From contig NC_135050.1 in the NCBI RefSeq assembly GCF_051014685.1, positions 496,001 through 560,000 of the forward strand: DNA of 64,000 nucleotides, written 5' to 3'. The position numbers and the translations under genes were made by a program. This stretch comes from Ptiloglossa arizonensis. Taxonomy: Eukaryota; Arthropoda; Insecta; Hymenoptera; Colletidae. Of the stretch, positions 1 through 13,319 are shown in pieces (the first letter of the stretch is position 1; each line of letters opens with the position of its first letter). The notes under the pieces are model-generated. The model made no database searches. It was not told the DNA's origin and saw only the letters and a list, made by a program, of their open reading frames with translations.

Positions 1-879
1 TATAACGTATAACGTATAACGTATAACGTATAACGTATAACATATAACGTATAGCGTATAACGTATAGCGTAGAAAGGATAACGTGTAACGTATAACGTA
101 TAGCGTATAGCGAATAAAGGATAACGTGTAACGTATAACGTATAACGTATAACGTATAACGTATAACGTATAACGTATAACGTATAACGTATAACGTATA
201 ACTTATAACGTATAACGTATAACGTATAACGTATAACGTATAACGTATAACATATAACGTATAACGTATAACGTATAACGTATATCGTATAACGTACATC
301 GCATATCCTAGGACGTATACCGTATAACGTATAACGTATGACGTATAACGTATAACGTACAACGTATAACGTATAACATATATCGTAAAACGTATAACGT
401 ATAACACATAACGTGTAACGTATAACGTATAACTTATAACGTATAACGTAAAACGTATAAGGTATAACGTATAACGTGTAACGTATAACGTATAACGTAT
501 AACGTATAACGTATAACGTATAACGTATAACGTACATCGCAAATCCTAGGACGTATACCGTATAACGTATAACGTATAACGTATAACGTATAACGTATAA
601 CGTATAACGTATAACGTATAACATATAACGTATAGCGTATAACGTATAGCGTAGAAAGGATAACGTGTAACGTATAACGTATAGCGTATAGCGTATAAAG
701 GATAACGTGTAACGTATAACGTGTAACGTATAACGTATAACGTATAACGTATAACGTATAACGTATAACGTATAACGTATAACGTATAACGTATAACGTA
801 TAACGTATAACGTATAACGTATAACGTATAACGTATAACGAATAACGTATAACGTGTAACTTATAACGAATAACGTAAA

Positions 880-1130
880 ACCTATATGGTATAACGTATA
901 ACGTGTAACGTATAACGTATAACGTACAACGTATAACGTAAAACGTATAACGTATAACGCGTAACGTATAACGTATAACGTATAACGTATAACACATATC
1001 CTAGAACGTATACAGTATAACGTATAATATATAACGTATAACGTAAAACGTATAACGTATAACGTATAACGTATAACGTATAGCGTATAGCGTATAAAGG
1101 ATAACGTGTAACGTATAACGTATAACGTAT
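880..1130 (+). repeat. Copy 1 of a 3,353-bp-spaced repeat with a CCTAGA module
   Basis: This segment carries TACAACG, TAAAACG, CGTAACG (960), CATATCC (995), TAGAACG, TATACAG and a TATAATA unit in a fixed order. The same order recurs 3,353 bp (479 units) downstream. It is the only place in region A, with its partner, where CCTAGA replaces CCTAGG. Ends are approximate. Confidence 0.75.
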
Positions 1131-1708
1131 GACGTATAACGTATAACGTTTAACGTATAACGTATAACGTATAACGTATAACGTATAACGTATAACGTAT
1201 AACGTACATCGCATATCCTAGGACGTATACCGTATAACGTATAACGTATAACGTATAACGTATAACGTATAACGTGTAACGTATAACGTATAACGTATAA
1301 CGTATAACGTATAACATATAACGTATAGCGTATAACGTATAGCGTAGAAAGGATAACGTGTAACGTATAACGTATAGCGTATAGCGTATAAAGGATAACG
1401 TGTAACGTATAACGTATAACGTACAACGTATAACGTATAACGTATAACGTATAACGTATAACGTATAACGTATAACGTATAACGTATAACGTATAACGTA
1501 TAACGTATAACGTATAACGTATAACGAATAACGTATATCGTATAACGTACGTCGCATATCCTAGGACGTATACCGTATAACGTATAACGTATGACGTATA
1601 ACGTATAACGTACATCGCATATCCTAGGACGTATACCGTATAACGTATAACGTATAACGTATAACGTATACCGTATAACGTAAATCGCATACCCTAGGAC
1701 GTATACCG

Positions 1709-1932
1709 TATAACGTATAACGTATAACGTATAACGTATAACGTATAACGTATAACGTATAACGTATAACGTATAACGTATAACGTATAACGTATAACGT
1801 ATAACGTATAACGTATAACGTATAACGTATAACGTATAACGTATAACGTATAACGTATAACGTATAACGTATAACGTATAACGTATAACGTATAACGTAT
1901 AACGTATAACGTATAACGTATAACGTATAACG
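1709..1932. repeat. Uninterrupted canonical run, 32 units
   Basis: Pure TATAACG between a TATACCG unit at 1,702 and TACATCG at 1,933. No variant heptamer is visible in 224 bp. It contains nothing else. Confidence 0.85.
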
Positions 1933-3024
1933 TACATCGCATATCCTAGGACGTATACCGTATAACGTATAACGTATAACGTATAACGTATAACGTATAA
2001 CGTGTAACGTATAACGTATAACGTATAACGTATAACGTATAACATATAACGTATAGCGTATAACGTATAGCGTAGAAAGGATAACGTGTAACGTATAACG
2101 TATAGCGTATAGCGTATAAAGGATAACGTGTAACGTATAACGTATAACGTACAACGTATAACGTATAACGTATAACGTATAACGTATAACGTATAACGTA
2201 TAACGTACAATGTATAACGTATAACGTATAACGTATAACGTATATCGTATAACGTATAACGTATAACGTATAACATATAACGTATAGCGTATAACGTATA
2301 GCGTAGAAAGGATAACGTGCAACGCATAACGTATAACGTATAACGTATAACGTATAACGTATAACGTATAACGTATATCGTATAACGTACATCGCATATC
2401 CTAGGACGTATACCGTATAACGTATAACGTATAACATATAACGTATAACGTATAACGTAAGACGTATAACGTATAACGTATAACGTATAACGTACAATGT
2501 ATAACGTATAACGTATAACGTATAACGTATAACGTATAACGTATAACGTATAACGTATAACGTATAACGTATAACGTATAACGAATAACGTATAACGTAT
2601 AAAGTATAACGTATAACGTATAACGTATAACATATAACGTATAGCGTATAACGTATTGCGTAGAAAGGATAACGTGTAACGTATATCGTATAGCGTATAG
2701 CGTATAAAGGATAACGTGTAACGTATAACGTATAACGTATAACGTATAACGTATAACGTATAACGTATAACGTATAACGTATAACGTATAACGTATAACG
2801 TATAACGTATAACGTATAACGTATAACGTATAACGTATAACGTATAACGTATAACATATAACGTATAACGTATAACGTATAACGTATATCGTATAACGTA
2901 CATCGCATATCCTAGGACGTATACCGTATAACGTATAACGTATGACGTATAACGTATAACGTACATCGCATATCCTAGGACGTATACCGTATAACGTATA
3001 ACGTATACCGTATAACGAATAACG

Positions 3025-3241
3025 TATAACGTATAACGTATAACGTATAACGTATAACGTATAACGTATAACGTATAACGTATAACGTATAACGTATAAC
3101 GTATAACGTATAACGTATAACGTATAACGTATAACGTATAACGTATAACGTATAACGTATAACGTATAACGTATAACGTATAACGTATAACGTATAACGT
3201 ATAACGTATAACGTATAACGTATAACGTATAACGTATAACG
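3025..3241. repeat. Uninterrupted canonical run, 31 units
   Basis: Pure TATAACG between AATAACG at 3,018 and TATAGCG at 3,242, 217 bp. It contains nothing else. Confidence 0.8.
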
Positions 3242-4232
3242 TATAGCGTATAACGTATACCGTGTAACGTATAACGTATAACGTATAACGTATAACGTAT
3301 AACGAATAACGTATAACGAATAACGTATAACGTATACCGTATAACGTATAACGTATAACGTATAACGTATTACGTACAACGTATAACGTGTAACGTGTAA
3401 CGTATAACGTATAACGAATAACGTATAACGTATAACGTATAACGTATAACGTATAACGTATAACGTATAACGTATAACGTATAACGTATAACGTATAACG
3501 TATAACGTATAGCGTATAACGTATATCGTATAACGTATAATGTATAACGTATAACGTATAACGTGTAACGTGTAACGTATAACGTATAACGAATAACGTA
3601 TAACGTATAACGTATAACGTATAACGAATAACGTATAACGTATAAAGTATAACGTATAACGTATAACGTATAACATATAACGTATAGCGTATAACGTATT
3701 GCGTAGAAAGGATAACGTGTAACGTATATCGTATAGCGTATAGCGTATAAAGGATAACGTGTAACGTATAACGTATAACGTATAACGTATAACGTATAAC
3801 GTATAACGTACAATGTATAACGTATAACGTATAACGTATAACGTATAACGTATAACGTATAACGTATAACGTATAACGTATAACGTATAACGTATAACGA
3901 ATAACGTATAACGTATAAAGTATAACGTATAACGTATAACGTATAACATATAACGTATAGCGTATAACGTATTGCGTAGAAAGGATAACGTGTAACGTAT
4001 ATCGTATAGCGTATAGCGTATAAAGGATAACGTGTAACGTATAACGTATAACGTATAACGTATAACGTATAACGTATAACGTATAACGTATAACGTATAA
4101 CGTATAACGTATAACGTATAACGAATAACGTATAACGTATAACGTATAACGTATAACGTATAACGTATAACGTATAACGTATAACGTATAACGTATAACG
4201 TATAACGTATAACGTATAACGTATAACGTATA

Positions 4233-4483
4233 ACGTATAACGTATAGCGTATAACGTGTAACGTATAACGTATAACGTACAACGTATAACGTAAAACGTA
4301 TAACGTATAACGCGTAACGTATAACGTATAACGTATAACGTATAACGCATATCCTAGAACGTATACAGTATAACGTATAATATATAACGTATAACGTAAA
4401 ACGTATAACGTATAACGTATAACGTATAACGTATAGCGTATAGCGTATAAAGGATAACGTGTAACGTATAACGTATAACGTAT
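4233..4483 (+). repeat. Copy 2 of the 3,353-bp-spaced repeat with a CCTAGA module
   Basis: CGTAACG at 4,313 and CATATCC at 4,348 match 960 and 995 at exactly 3,353 bp. TATACAG and TATAATA follow as in copy 1. The upstream context differs, so the pair marks a segmental copy of at least about 250 bp. Confidence 0.75.
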
Positions 4484-4627
4484 GACGTATAACGTATAAC
4501 GTATTACGTACAACGTATAACGTGTAACGTGTAACGTATAACGTATAACGTATAACGTATAACGTATAACGTATAACGTATAACGTATAACGTATAGCGT
4601 ATAACATATAGCGTATAACGTATAACG

Positions 4628-4669
4628 TGTAACGTGTAACGTGTAACGTGTAACGTGTAACGTGTAACG
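4628..4669 (+). repeat. TGTAACG tract, 6 units
   Basis: Six tandem TGTAACG units follow two TATAGCG units and open region B. A six-unit tract in the same context (TATAGCG, TATAACA, TATAGCG) recurs at 8,766-8,807, 4,138 bp on. That offset is 591 units plus 1 base, the extra base being the insertion at 6,301. Confidence 0.85.
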
Positions 4670-5839
4670 TATAACGTATAACGTATAACGTATAACGTAT
4701 AACGTATAACGTATTACGTACAACGTATAACGTGTAACGTGTAACGTATAACGTATAACGTATAACGTATAACGTATAACGTGTAACGTGTAACGTATAA
4801 CGTATAACGTAGAACGTATAACGTATAACGAATAACGTATAACGTATACCGTATAACGTATAACGTATAACGTATAACGTATTACGTACAACGTATAACG
4901 TGTAAAGTGTAACGTATAACGTATAACGAATAACGTATAACGTATAACGTATAACGTATAACGTATAACGTATAACGTATAACGTATAACGAATAACGTA
5001 TAACGTATAACGTATAACGTATATCGTATAACGTATAACGTATAACGTATAACGTATAACGTATAACGTATAACGTATAACGTATAACGTATAACGTATA
5101 ACGTATAACGTATAACGTATAACGTATAACGTATGACGTATAACGTATAACGTATAACGTATAACGTATAACGTATAACGTATAACGTATAACGTATAAC
5201 CTATAACGTATAACGTATAACGTATAACGTATAACGTATAACGAATAACGTATAACGAATAACGTATAACGTATAACGTATAACGTATAACGTATAACGA
5301 ATAACGTATAACGTATAACGTATAACGTATAACGTATAACGTATAACGTATAACGTATAACGTATAACGTATAACGTATAACGTATAACGTATAACGTAT
5401 AACGTATAACGTATAACGTATAACGTATAACGTATAACGTATAACGTATAACGTATAACGTATAACGTATAACGTATAACGTATAACGTATAACGTATAA
5501 CGTATAACGTATAACGTATAACGTATAACGTATAACGTATAACGTATAACGTATAGCGTATAACGTATACCGTGTAACGTATAACGTATAACGTATAACG
5601 TATAACGTATAACGTATAACGTATAACGTATAACGTATAACGTATAACGTATAACGTATAGCGTATAACGTATATCGTATAACGTATAATGTATAACGTA
5701 TAACGTATAACGTGTAACGTGTAACGTGTAACGTGTAACGTATAACGTATAACGAAGAACGTATAACGTATAACGTATAACGTATAACGTATAACGTATA
5801 ACGTATAACGTATAACGTATAACGTATAACGTATAACGT

Positions 5840-6440
5840 ATAATGTATAACGTATAACGAATTACGTGTAATGTAAAACGTATAATGTATCACGTATGCC
5901 GTATAACGTATAACGTATAATGTATAACGTATAACGTATAGCGTATAACGTATAACGTGTAACGTATAACGTATAACGTATAACGTATAACGTATAACGT
6001 ATAACGTCTAACTTATAACGTATAGCGTATAACGTATAACGTATAACGTATAGCGTATAACGTATAGCGTATAACGTATAACGTGTAACGTGTAACGTGT
6101 AACGTGTAGCGTATAACGTATAACGTATAACGTATATCGTATAACGTATAACGTATAACGTATAACGTACAACGTATAACGTATAACGTATAACGTATAA
6201 CGTATAACGTATAACGTATAACGTATAGCGTATAACGTATAACGTATAACGTATAACGAATAACGTATAACGTATAACGTATTACGTACAACGTATAACG
6301 TGTAAATGTGTAACGTATAACGTATAACGAATAACGTATAACGTATAACGTATAACGTATAACGTATAACGTATAACGTATAACGAATAACGTATAACGT
6401 ATAACGTATAACGTATAACGTGTAACGTATAACGTATAAC
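5840..6440 (+). repeat. Copy 1 of a 4,047-bp-spaced repeat
   Basis: AATTACG at 5,860, TATCACG at 5,888 and the 8-base unit at 6,301 each recur exactly 4,047 bp later (9,907; 9,935; 10,348). The cassette here carries a private TGTAATG unit after AATTACG, shared only with its partner. Similarity extends to both sides with whole-unit length differences, so the underlying HOR is about 4.0 to 4.1 kb and starts near the tract at 4,628. Confidence 0.8.
6301..6308 (+). other. 8-base unit TGTAAATG: first +1 register shift
   Basis: After TATTACG-TACAACG and TATAACG the expected TGTAACG is replaced by the 8-base TGTAAATG. Units start at 1 mod 7 before it and 2 mod 7 after it. The likely parent is TGTAAAG, seen in the same context near 4,911, 8,249 and 9,050, with one T inserted. 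This is one of only three unit-length violations I found. Confidence 0.9.
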
Positions 6441-8765
6441 GTATAACGTATAACGTATAACGTATAACGTATAACGTATAACGTGTAACGTATAACGTAC
6501 AACGAATAACGTATAACGTATAACGTATAACGTATAACGTATAACGTATAACGTATAACGTATAACGTATAACGTATAACGTATAGCGTATAACGTATAT
6601 CGTATAACGTATAATGTATAACGTATAACGAATAACGTAAAACGTATAACGTATAATGTATATCGTATAACGTATAACGTATAACGTATAACGTATAACG
6701 TATAACGTATAACGTATAACGTATAACGTATTACGTATAACGTATAACGTATTACGTACAACGTATATCGTGTAACGTGTAATGTATAACGTATAATGTA
6801 TAACGTATAACGAATTACGTGTAACGTAAAACGTATAATGTATCACGTATGCCGTGTAACGTATAACGTATAACGTATAACGTATAACGTATAACGTCTA
6901 ACGTATAACGTATAGCGTATAACGTATAACGTGTAACGTATAACGTATAACGTATAACGTATAACGTATTACGTATAACGTATAACGTATAACGTGTAAC
7001 GTATAACGTGTAACGTGTAACGTATAACGTATAACGTATAACGTATAACGTATAACGTATAACGTATAACGTATAACGTATAACGTATAACGTATAACGT
7101 ATAACGTATAACGTATAACGTATAACGTATAACGTATAACGTATAACGTATAGCGTATAACGTATACCGTATAACGTATAACGTATAACGTATAACGTAT
7201 AACGTATAACGAATAACGTATAACGTATACCGTATAACGTATAACGTGTAACGTATAACGTATAACGAATAACGTATAACGTATAACGTATTACGTACAA
7301 CGTATAACGTGTAACGTGTAACGTATAACGTATAACGAATAACGTATAACGTATAACGTATAACGTATAACGTATAACGTATAACGTATAACGAATAACG
7401 TATAACGTATAACGTATAACGTATAACGTGTAACGTATAACGTATAACGTATAACGTATAACGTATAACGTATAACGTATAACGTATAACGTATAACGTA
7501 TAACGTATAACGTATAACGTATAAAGTATAACGTATAACGTATAACGTATAACGTATAACGTATAACGTATAACGTATAACGTATAGCGTATAACGTATA
7601 ATGTATAACGTATAACGAATAACGTAAAACGTATAACGTATAACGTATGATGTATTACGTATAACGTATAACGTATAACGAATGACGTATAACGTATAAC
7701 GTATAACGTATAACGTATAACGTATAACGTATAACGTATAGCGTATAACGTATATCGTATAACGTATAATGTATAACGTATAACGAATAACGTAAAACGT
7801 ATAACGTATAATGTATAACGTATAACGTATAACGTATAACGTATAACGTATAACGTATAACGTATAACGTATAACGTATAACGTATAACGTATTACGTAT
7901 AACGTATAACGTACAACGTATAACGTGTAACGTATAACGTATAACGTATAGCGTATAACGTATATCGTATAACGTATAATGTATAACGTATAACGAATAA
8001 CGTAAAACGTATAACGTATAATGTATAACGTATAACGTATAACGTATAACGTATAACGTATAACGTATAACGTGTAACGTGTAACGTATAACGTATAACG
8101 TATAACGTATAACGTATAACGTATTACGTACAACGTATAACGTGTAACGTGTAACGTATAACGTATAACGTATAACGTATAACGTATAACGTGTAACGTG
8201 TAACGTATAACGTATAACGTAGAACGTATTACGTACAACGTATAACGTGTAAAGTGTAACGTATAACGTATAACGAATAACGTATAACGTATAACGTATA
8301 ACGTGTAGCGTATAACGTATAACGTATAACGTATAACGTATAACGTATAACGTATAACGTATAATGTATAACGTATACAGTATAACGTATAATGTATAAC
8401 GTATAACGAATAACGTAAAACGTATAACGTATAACGTATGATGTATTACGTATAACGTATAACGTATAACGAATGACGTATAACGTATAACGTATAACGT
8501 ATAACGTATAACGTATAACGTATAACGTATAGCGTATAACGTATATCGTATAACGTATAATGTATAACGTATAACGAATAACGTAAAACGTATAACGTAT
8601 AATGTATAACGTATAACGTATAACGTATAACGTATAACGTATAACGTATAACGTATAACGTATAACGTATAACGTATAACGTATAACGTATAACGTATAA
8701 CGTATAACGTATAACGTATAACGTATAACGTATAGCGTATAACATATAGCGTATAACGTATAACG

Positions 8766-8807
8766 TGTAACGTGTAACGTGTAACGTGTAACGTGTAACG
8801 TGTAACG
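8766..8807 (+). repeat. TGTAACG tract, 6 units (second copy)
   Basis: Counterpart of the tract at 4,628, with the same flanking TATAGCG and TATAACA units. Its unit starts are 2 mod 7 where those of the first copy are 1 mod 7. Confidence 0.8.
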
Positions 8808-9886
8808 TATAACGTATAACGTATAACGTATAACGTATAACGTATAACGTATTACGTACAACGTATAACGTGTAACGTGTAACGTATAACGTATAACGTA
8901 TAACGTATAACGTATAACGTGTAACGTGTAACGTATAACGTATAACGTAGAACGTATAACGTATAACGAATAACGTATAACGTATACCGTATAACGTATA
9001 ACGTATAACGTATAACGTATTACGTACAACGTATAACGTGTAAAGTGTAACGTATAACGTATAACGAATAACGTATAACGTATAACGTATAACGTATAAC
9101 GTATAACGTATAACGTATAACGTATAACGAATAACGTATAACGTATAACGTATAACGTATATCGTATAACGTATAACGTATAACGTATAACGTATAACGT
9201 ATAACGTATAACGTATAACGTATAACGTATAACGTATAACGTATAACGTATAACGTATAACGTATAACGTATAACGTATGACGTATAACGTATAACGTAT
9301 AACGTATAACGTATAACGTATAACGTATAACGTATAACGTATAACGTATAACGTATAACGTATAACGTATAACGTATAACGTATAACGTATAACGTATAA
9401 CGTATAACGTATAACGTATAACGTATAACGTATAACGTATAACGTATAGCGTATAACGTATACCGTGTAACGTATAACGTATAACGTATAACGTATAACG
9501 TATAACGTATAACGAATAACGTATAACGAATAACGTATAACGTATACCATATAACGTATAACGTATAACGTATAACGTATTACGTACAACGTATAACGTG
9601 TAACGTGTAACGTATAACGTATAACGAATAACGTGTAACGTATAACGTATAACGTATAACGTATAACGTATAACGTATAACGTATAACGTATAACGTATA
9701 ACGTATAACGTATAACGTATAACATATAGCGTATAACGTATATCGTATAACGTATAATGTATAACGTATAACGTATAACGTGTAACGTGTAACGTGTAAC
9801 GTGTAACGTATAACGTATAACGAAGAACGTATAACGTGTAACGTATAACGTATAACGTATAACGTATAACGTATAACGTATAACGT

Positions 9887-10487
9887 ATAATGTATAACGT
9901 ATAACGAATTACGTGTAATGTAAAACGTATAATGTATCACGTATGCCGTATAACGTATAACGTATAATGTATAACGTATAACGTATAGCGTATAACGTAT
10001 AACGTGTAACGTATAACGTATAACGTATAACGTATAACGTATAACGTATAACGTCTAACTTATAACGTATAGCGTATAACGTATAACGTATAACGTATAG
10101 CGTATAACGTATAGCGTATAACGTATAACGTGTAACGTGTAACGTGTAACGTGTAGCGTATAACGTATAACGTATAACGTATATCGTATAACGTATAACG
10201 TATAACGTATAACGTACAACGTATAACGTATAACGTATAACGTATAACGTATAACGTATAACGTATAACGTATAGCGTATAACGTATAACGTATAACGTA
10301 TAACGAATAACGTATAACGTATAACGTATTACGTACAACGTATAACGTGTAAATGTGTAACGTATAACGTATAACGAATAACGTATAACGTATAACGTAT
10401 AACGTATAACGTATAACGTATAACGTATAACGTATAACGAATAACGTATAACGTATAACGTATAACGTATAACGTGTAACGTATAAC
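9887..10487 (+). repeat. Copy 2 of the 4,047-bp-spaced repeat
   Basis: Matches 5,840-6,440 unit for unit at the anchors checked, including TGTAATG inside the cassette and the 8-base unit. After about 10,490 the two copies differ by insertion or loss of whole units. Confidence 0.8.
10348..10355 (+). other. 8-base unit TGTAAATG: second +1 register shift
   Basis: Same 8-base unit and same left context as at 6,301, exactly 4,047 bp downstream. The register moves from 2 to 3 mod 7. The identical lesion and flanks indicate that a segment carrying it was copied, not that it arose twice. Confidence 0.9.
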
Positions 10488-10679
10488 GTATAACGTATAG
10501 CGTATAACGTATATCGTATAACGTATAATGTATAACGTATAACGAATAACGTAAAACGTATAACGTATAATGTATATCGTATAACGTATAACGTATAACG
10601 TATAACGTATAACGTATAACGTATAACGTATAACGTATAACGTATTACGTATAACGTATAACGTATTACGTACAACGTA

Positions 10680-13305
10680 TATCGTGTAACGTGTAACGTA
10701 TAACGTATAATGTATAACGTATAACGAATTACGTGTAACGTAAAACGTATAATGTATCACGTATGCCGTGTAACGTATAACGTATAACGTATAACGTATA
10801 ACGTATAACGTCTAACGTATAACGTATAGCGTATAACGTATAACGTGTAACGTATAACGTATAACGTATAACGTATAACGTATTACGTATAACGTATAAC
10901 GTATAACGTGTAACGTATAACGTGTAACGTGTAACGTATAACGTATAACGTATAACGTATAACGTATAACGTATAACGTATAACGTATAACGTATAACGT
11001 ATAACGTATAACGTATAACGTATAACGTATAACGTATAACGTATAACGTATAACGTATAACGTATAACGTATAACGTATAGCGTATAACGTATACCGTAT
11101 AACGTATAACGTATAACGTATAACGTATAACGTATAACGAATAACGTATAACGTATACCGTATAACGTATAACGTGTAACGTATAACGTATAACGAATAA
11201 CGTATAACGTATAACGTATTACGTACAACGTATAACGTGTAACGTGTAACGTATAACGTATAACGAATAACGTATAACGTATAACGTATAACGTATAACG
11301 TATAACGTATAACGTATAACGAATAACGTATAACGTATAACGTATAACGTATAACGTGTAACGTATAACGTATAACGTATAACGTATAACGTATAACGTA
11401 TAACGTATAACGTATAACGTATAACGTATAACGTATAACGTATAACGTATAACGTATAACGTATAACGTATAACGTATAACGTATAACGTATAACGTATA
11501 ACGTATAACGTATAGCGTATAACGTATACCGTGTAACGTATAACGTATAACGTATAACGTATAACGTATAACGAATAACGTATAACGTATACCGTATAAC
11601 GTATAACGTATAACGTATAACGTATTACGTACAACGTATAACGTGTAACGTGTAACGTATAACGTACAACGAATAACGTATAACGTATAACGTATAACGT
11701 ATAACGTATAACGTATAACGTATAACGTATAACGTATAACGTATAACGTATAACGTATAGCGTATAACGTATACCGTGTAACGTATAACGTATAACGTAT
11801 AACGTATAACGTATAACGAATAACGTATAACGTATACCGTATAACGTATAACGTATAACGTGTAACGTATTACGTACAACGTATAACGTGTAACGTGTAA
11901 CGTATAACGTATAACGAATAACGTATAACGTATAACGTATAACGTATAACGTATAACGTATAACGTATAACGTATAACGTATAACGTATAACGTATAACG
12001 AATGACGTATAATGTATAACGTATGATGTATAACATATAACGTATAACGTATAACGAATAACGTATAATGTATAACGTATAACGTATAACGTATAACGTA
12101 TAACGTATAACGTATAACGTATAACGTATAACGTGTAACGTATAACGTACAACGAATAACGTATAACGTATAACGTATAACGTATAACGTATAACGTATA
12201 ACGTATAACGTATAGCGTATAACGTATATCGTATAACGTATAATGTATAACGTATAACGAATAACGTATAACGTATAACGTATAACGAATAACGTATAAC
12301 GTATAACGTATAACGTATAACGTGTAACGTATAACGTATAACGTATAACGTATAACGTATAACGTATAACGTGTAACGTATAACGTGTAACGTGTAACGT
12401 ATAACGTATAACGTATAACGTATAACGTATAACGTATAACGTATAACGTATAACGTATAACGTATAACGTATAACGTATAACGTATAACGTATAACGTAT
12501 AACGTATAACGTATAACGTATAACGTATAACGTATAACGTATAGCGTATAACGTATACCGTATAACGTGTAACGTATAACGTATAACGAATAACGTATAA
12601 CGTATAACGTATAACGTATAACGTATAACGTATAACGTATAACGTATAACGTATAACGTATAACGTATAACGAATGACGTATAATGTATAACGTATGATG
12701 TATAACATATAACGTATAACGTATAACGAATAACGTATAATGTATAACGTATAACGTATAACGTATAACGTATAACGTATAACGTATAACGTATAACGTA
12801 TAACGTGTAACGTATAACGTACAACGAATAACGTATAACGTATAACGTATTACGTACAACGTATAACGTGTAAATGTGTAACGTATAACGTATAACGAAT
12901 AACGTATAACGTATAACGTATAACGTATAACGTATAACGTATAACGTATAACGTATAACGAATAACGTATAACGTATAACGTATAACGTATAACGTGTAA
13001 CGTATAACGTATAACGTATAACGTATAACGTATAACGTATAACGTATAACGTATAACGTGTAACGTATAACGTACAACGAATAACGTATAACGTATAACG
13101 TATAACGTATAACGTATAACGTATAACGTATAACGTATAGCGTATAACGTATATCGTATAACGTATAATGTATAACGTATAACGAATAACGTAAAACGTA
13201 TAACGTATAATGTATATCGTATAACGTATAACGTATAACGTATAACGTATAACGTATAACGTATAACGTATAACGTATAACGTATTACGTATAACGTATA
13301 ACGTA
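10680..13305 (+). repeat. Copy 1 of an HOR of about 2.63 kb
   Basis: TATTACG at 11,217 and AATGACG at 12,001 recur 2,626 bp later (13,843 and 14,627), which is 375 units plus the single base added at 12,869. AATTACG at 10,727 recurs at 13,367, 2,640 bp on, so the copies differ by two units near their start. AATGACG also repeats inside this copy at 12,673, 672 bp after 12,001. Confidence 0.7.
12869..12876 (+). other. 8-base unit TGTAAATG: third +1 register shift
   Basis: Third copy of the lesion, 2,521 bp after the second. The register moves from 3 to 4 mod 7 and stays there to the end of the window. Confidence 0.9.
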
Positions 13306-13319
13306 TTACGTACAACGTA

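Larger units (their letters stand above)
302..2989 (+). repeat. Family of CATATCC-TAGGACG modules (CCTAGG sites) in region A
   Basis: Ten modules carry CATATCC, CAAATCC or CATACCC followed by TAGGACG and then TATACCG. First heptamers start at 302, 540, 1,212, 1,555, 1,618, 1,688, 1,940, 2,395, 2,906 and 2,969. Most are preceded by TACATCG. Each creates a CCTAGG palindrome (an AvrII site). All starts are 1 mod 7, so these are substitution variants of four successive units and not insertions. I saw no CCTAGG after this block. Confidence 0.85.
71..3990 (+). repeat. Family of TAGAAAG-GATAACG modules in region A
   Basis: TAGAAAG followed by GATAACG and TGTAACG starts at 71, 652, 1,345, 2,073, 2,304, 2,661, 3,704 and 3,977. 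Most are preceded by TATAACA and a TATAGCG pair, and most are followed about 40 bp later by TATAAAG-GATAACG. The copies at 2,661, 3,704 and 3,977 share TATTGCG in place of TATAGCG just before TAGAAAG, so they form a subfamily. The last two are 273 bp (39 units) apart and look like a local tandem duplication. Confidence 0.8.
1..4600. repeat. Region A: sub-array with TAGAAAG, GATAACG and CCTAGG modules
   Basis: This stretch is set apart by heptamers that are rare or absent later: TAGAAAG followed by GATAACG, TATAAAG followed by GATAACG, and modules reading CATATCC then TAGGACG. The 77-bp marker cassette of the later regions is absent. Two very long canonical runs lie here, 1,709-1,932 (32 units) and 3,025-3,241 (31 units). 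Unit starts are 1 mod 7 throughout. The right border is approximate and is placed just before the TGTAACG tract at 4,628. Confidence 0.8.

Noticed and set aside
302..2989. Insertion of foreign DNA at the CATATCC-TAGGACG modules
   Set aside because: The modules keep the 7-bp register exactly, so they are substituted satellite units and not insertions.
1218..4607. A 1,129-codon open reading frame on the - strand, and more than a hundred similar ones across the window
   Set aside because: The peptide is only the RYTLYVI cycle of a stop-free heptamer with scattered substitutions. Start codons come from variant units, length follows the spacing of rare stop-making variants, the other - frames are equally open, and there is no domain, codon bias or signal of a gene.
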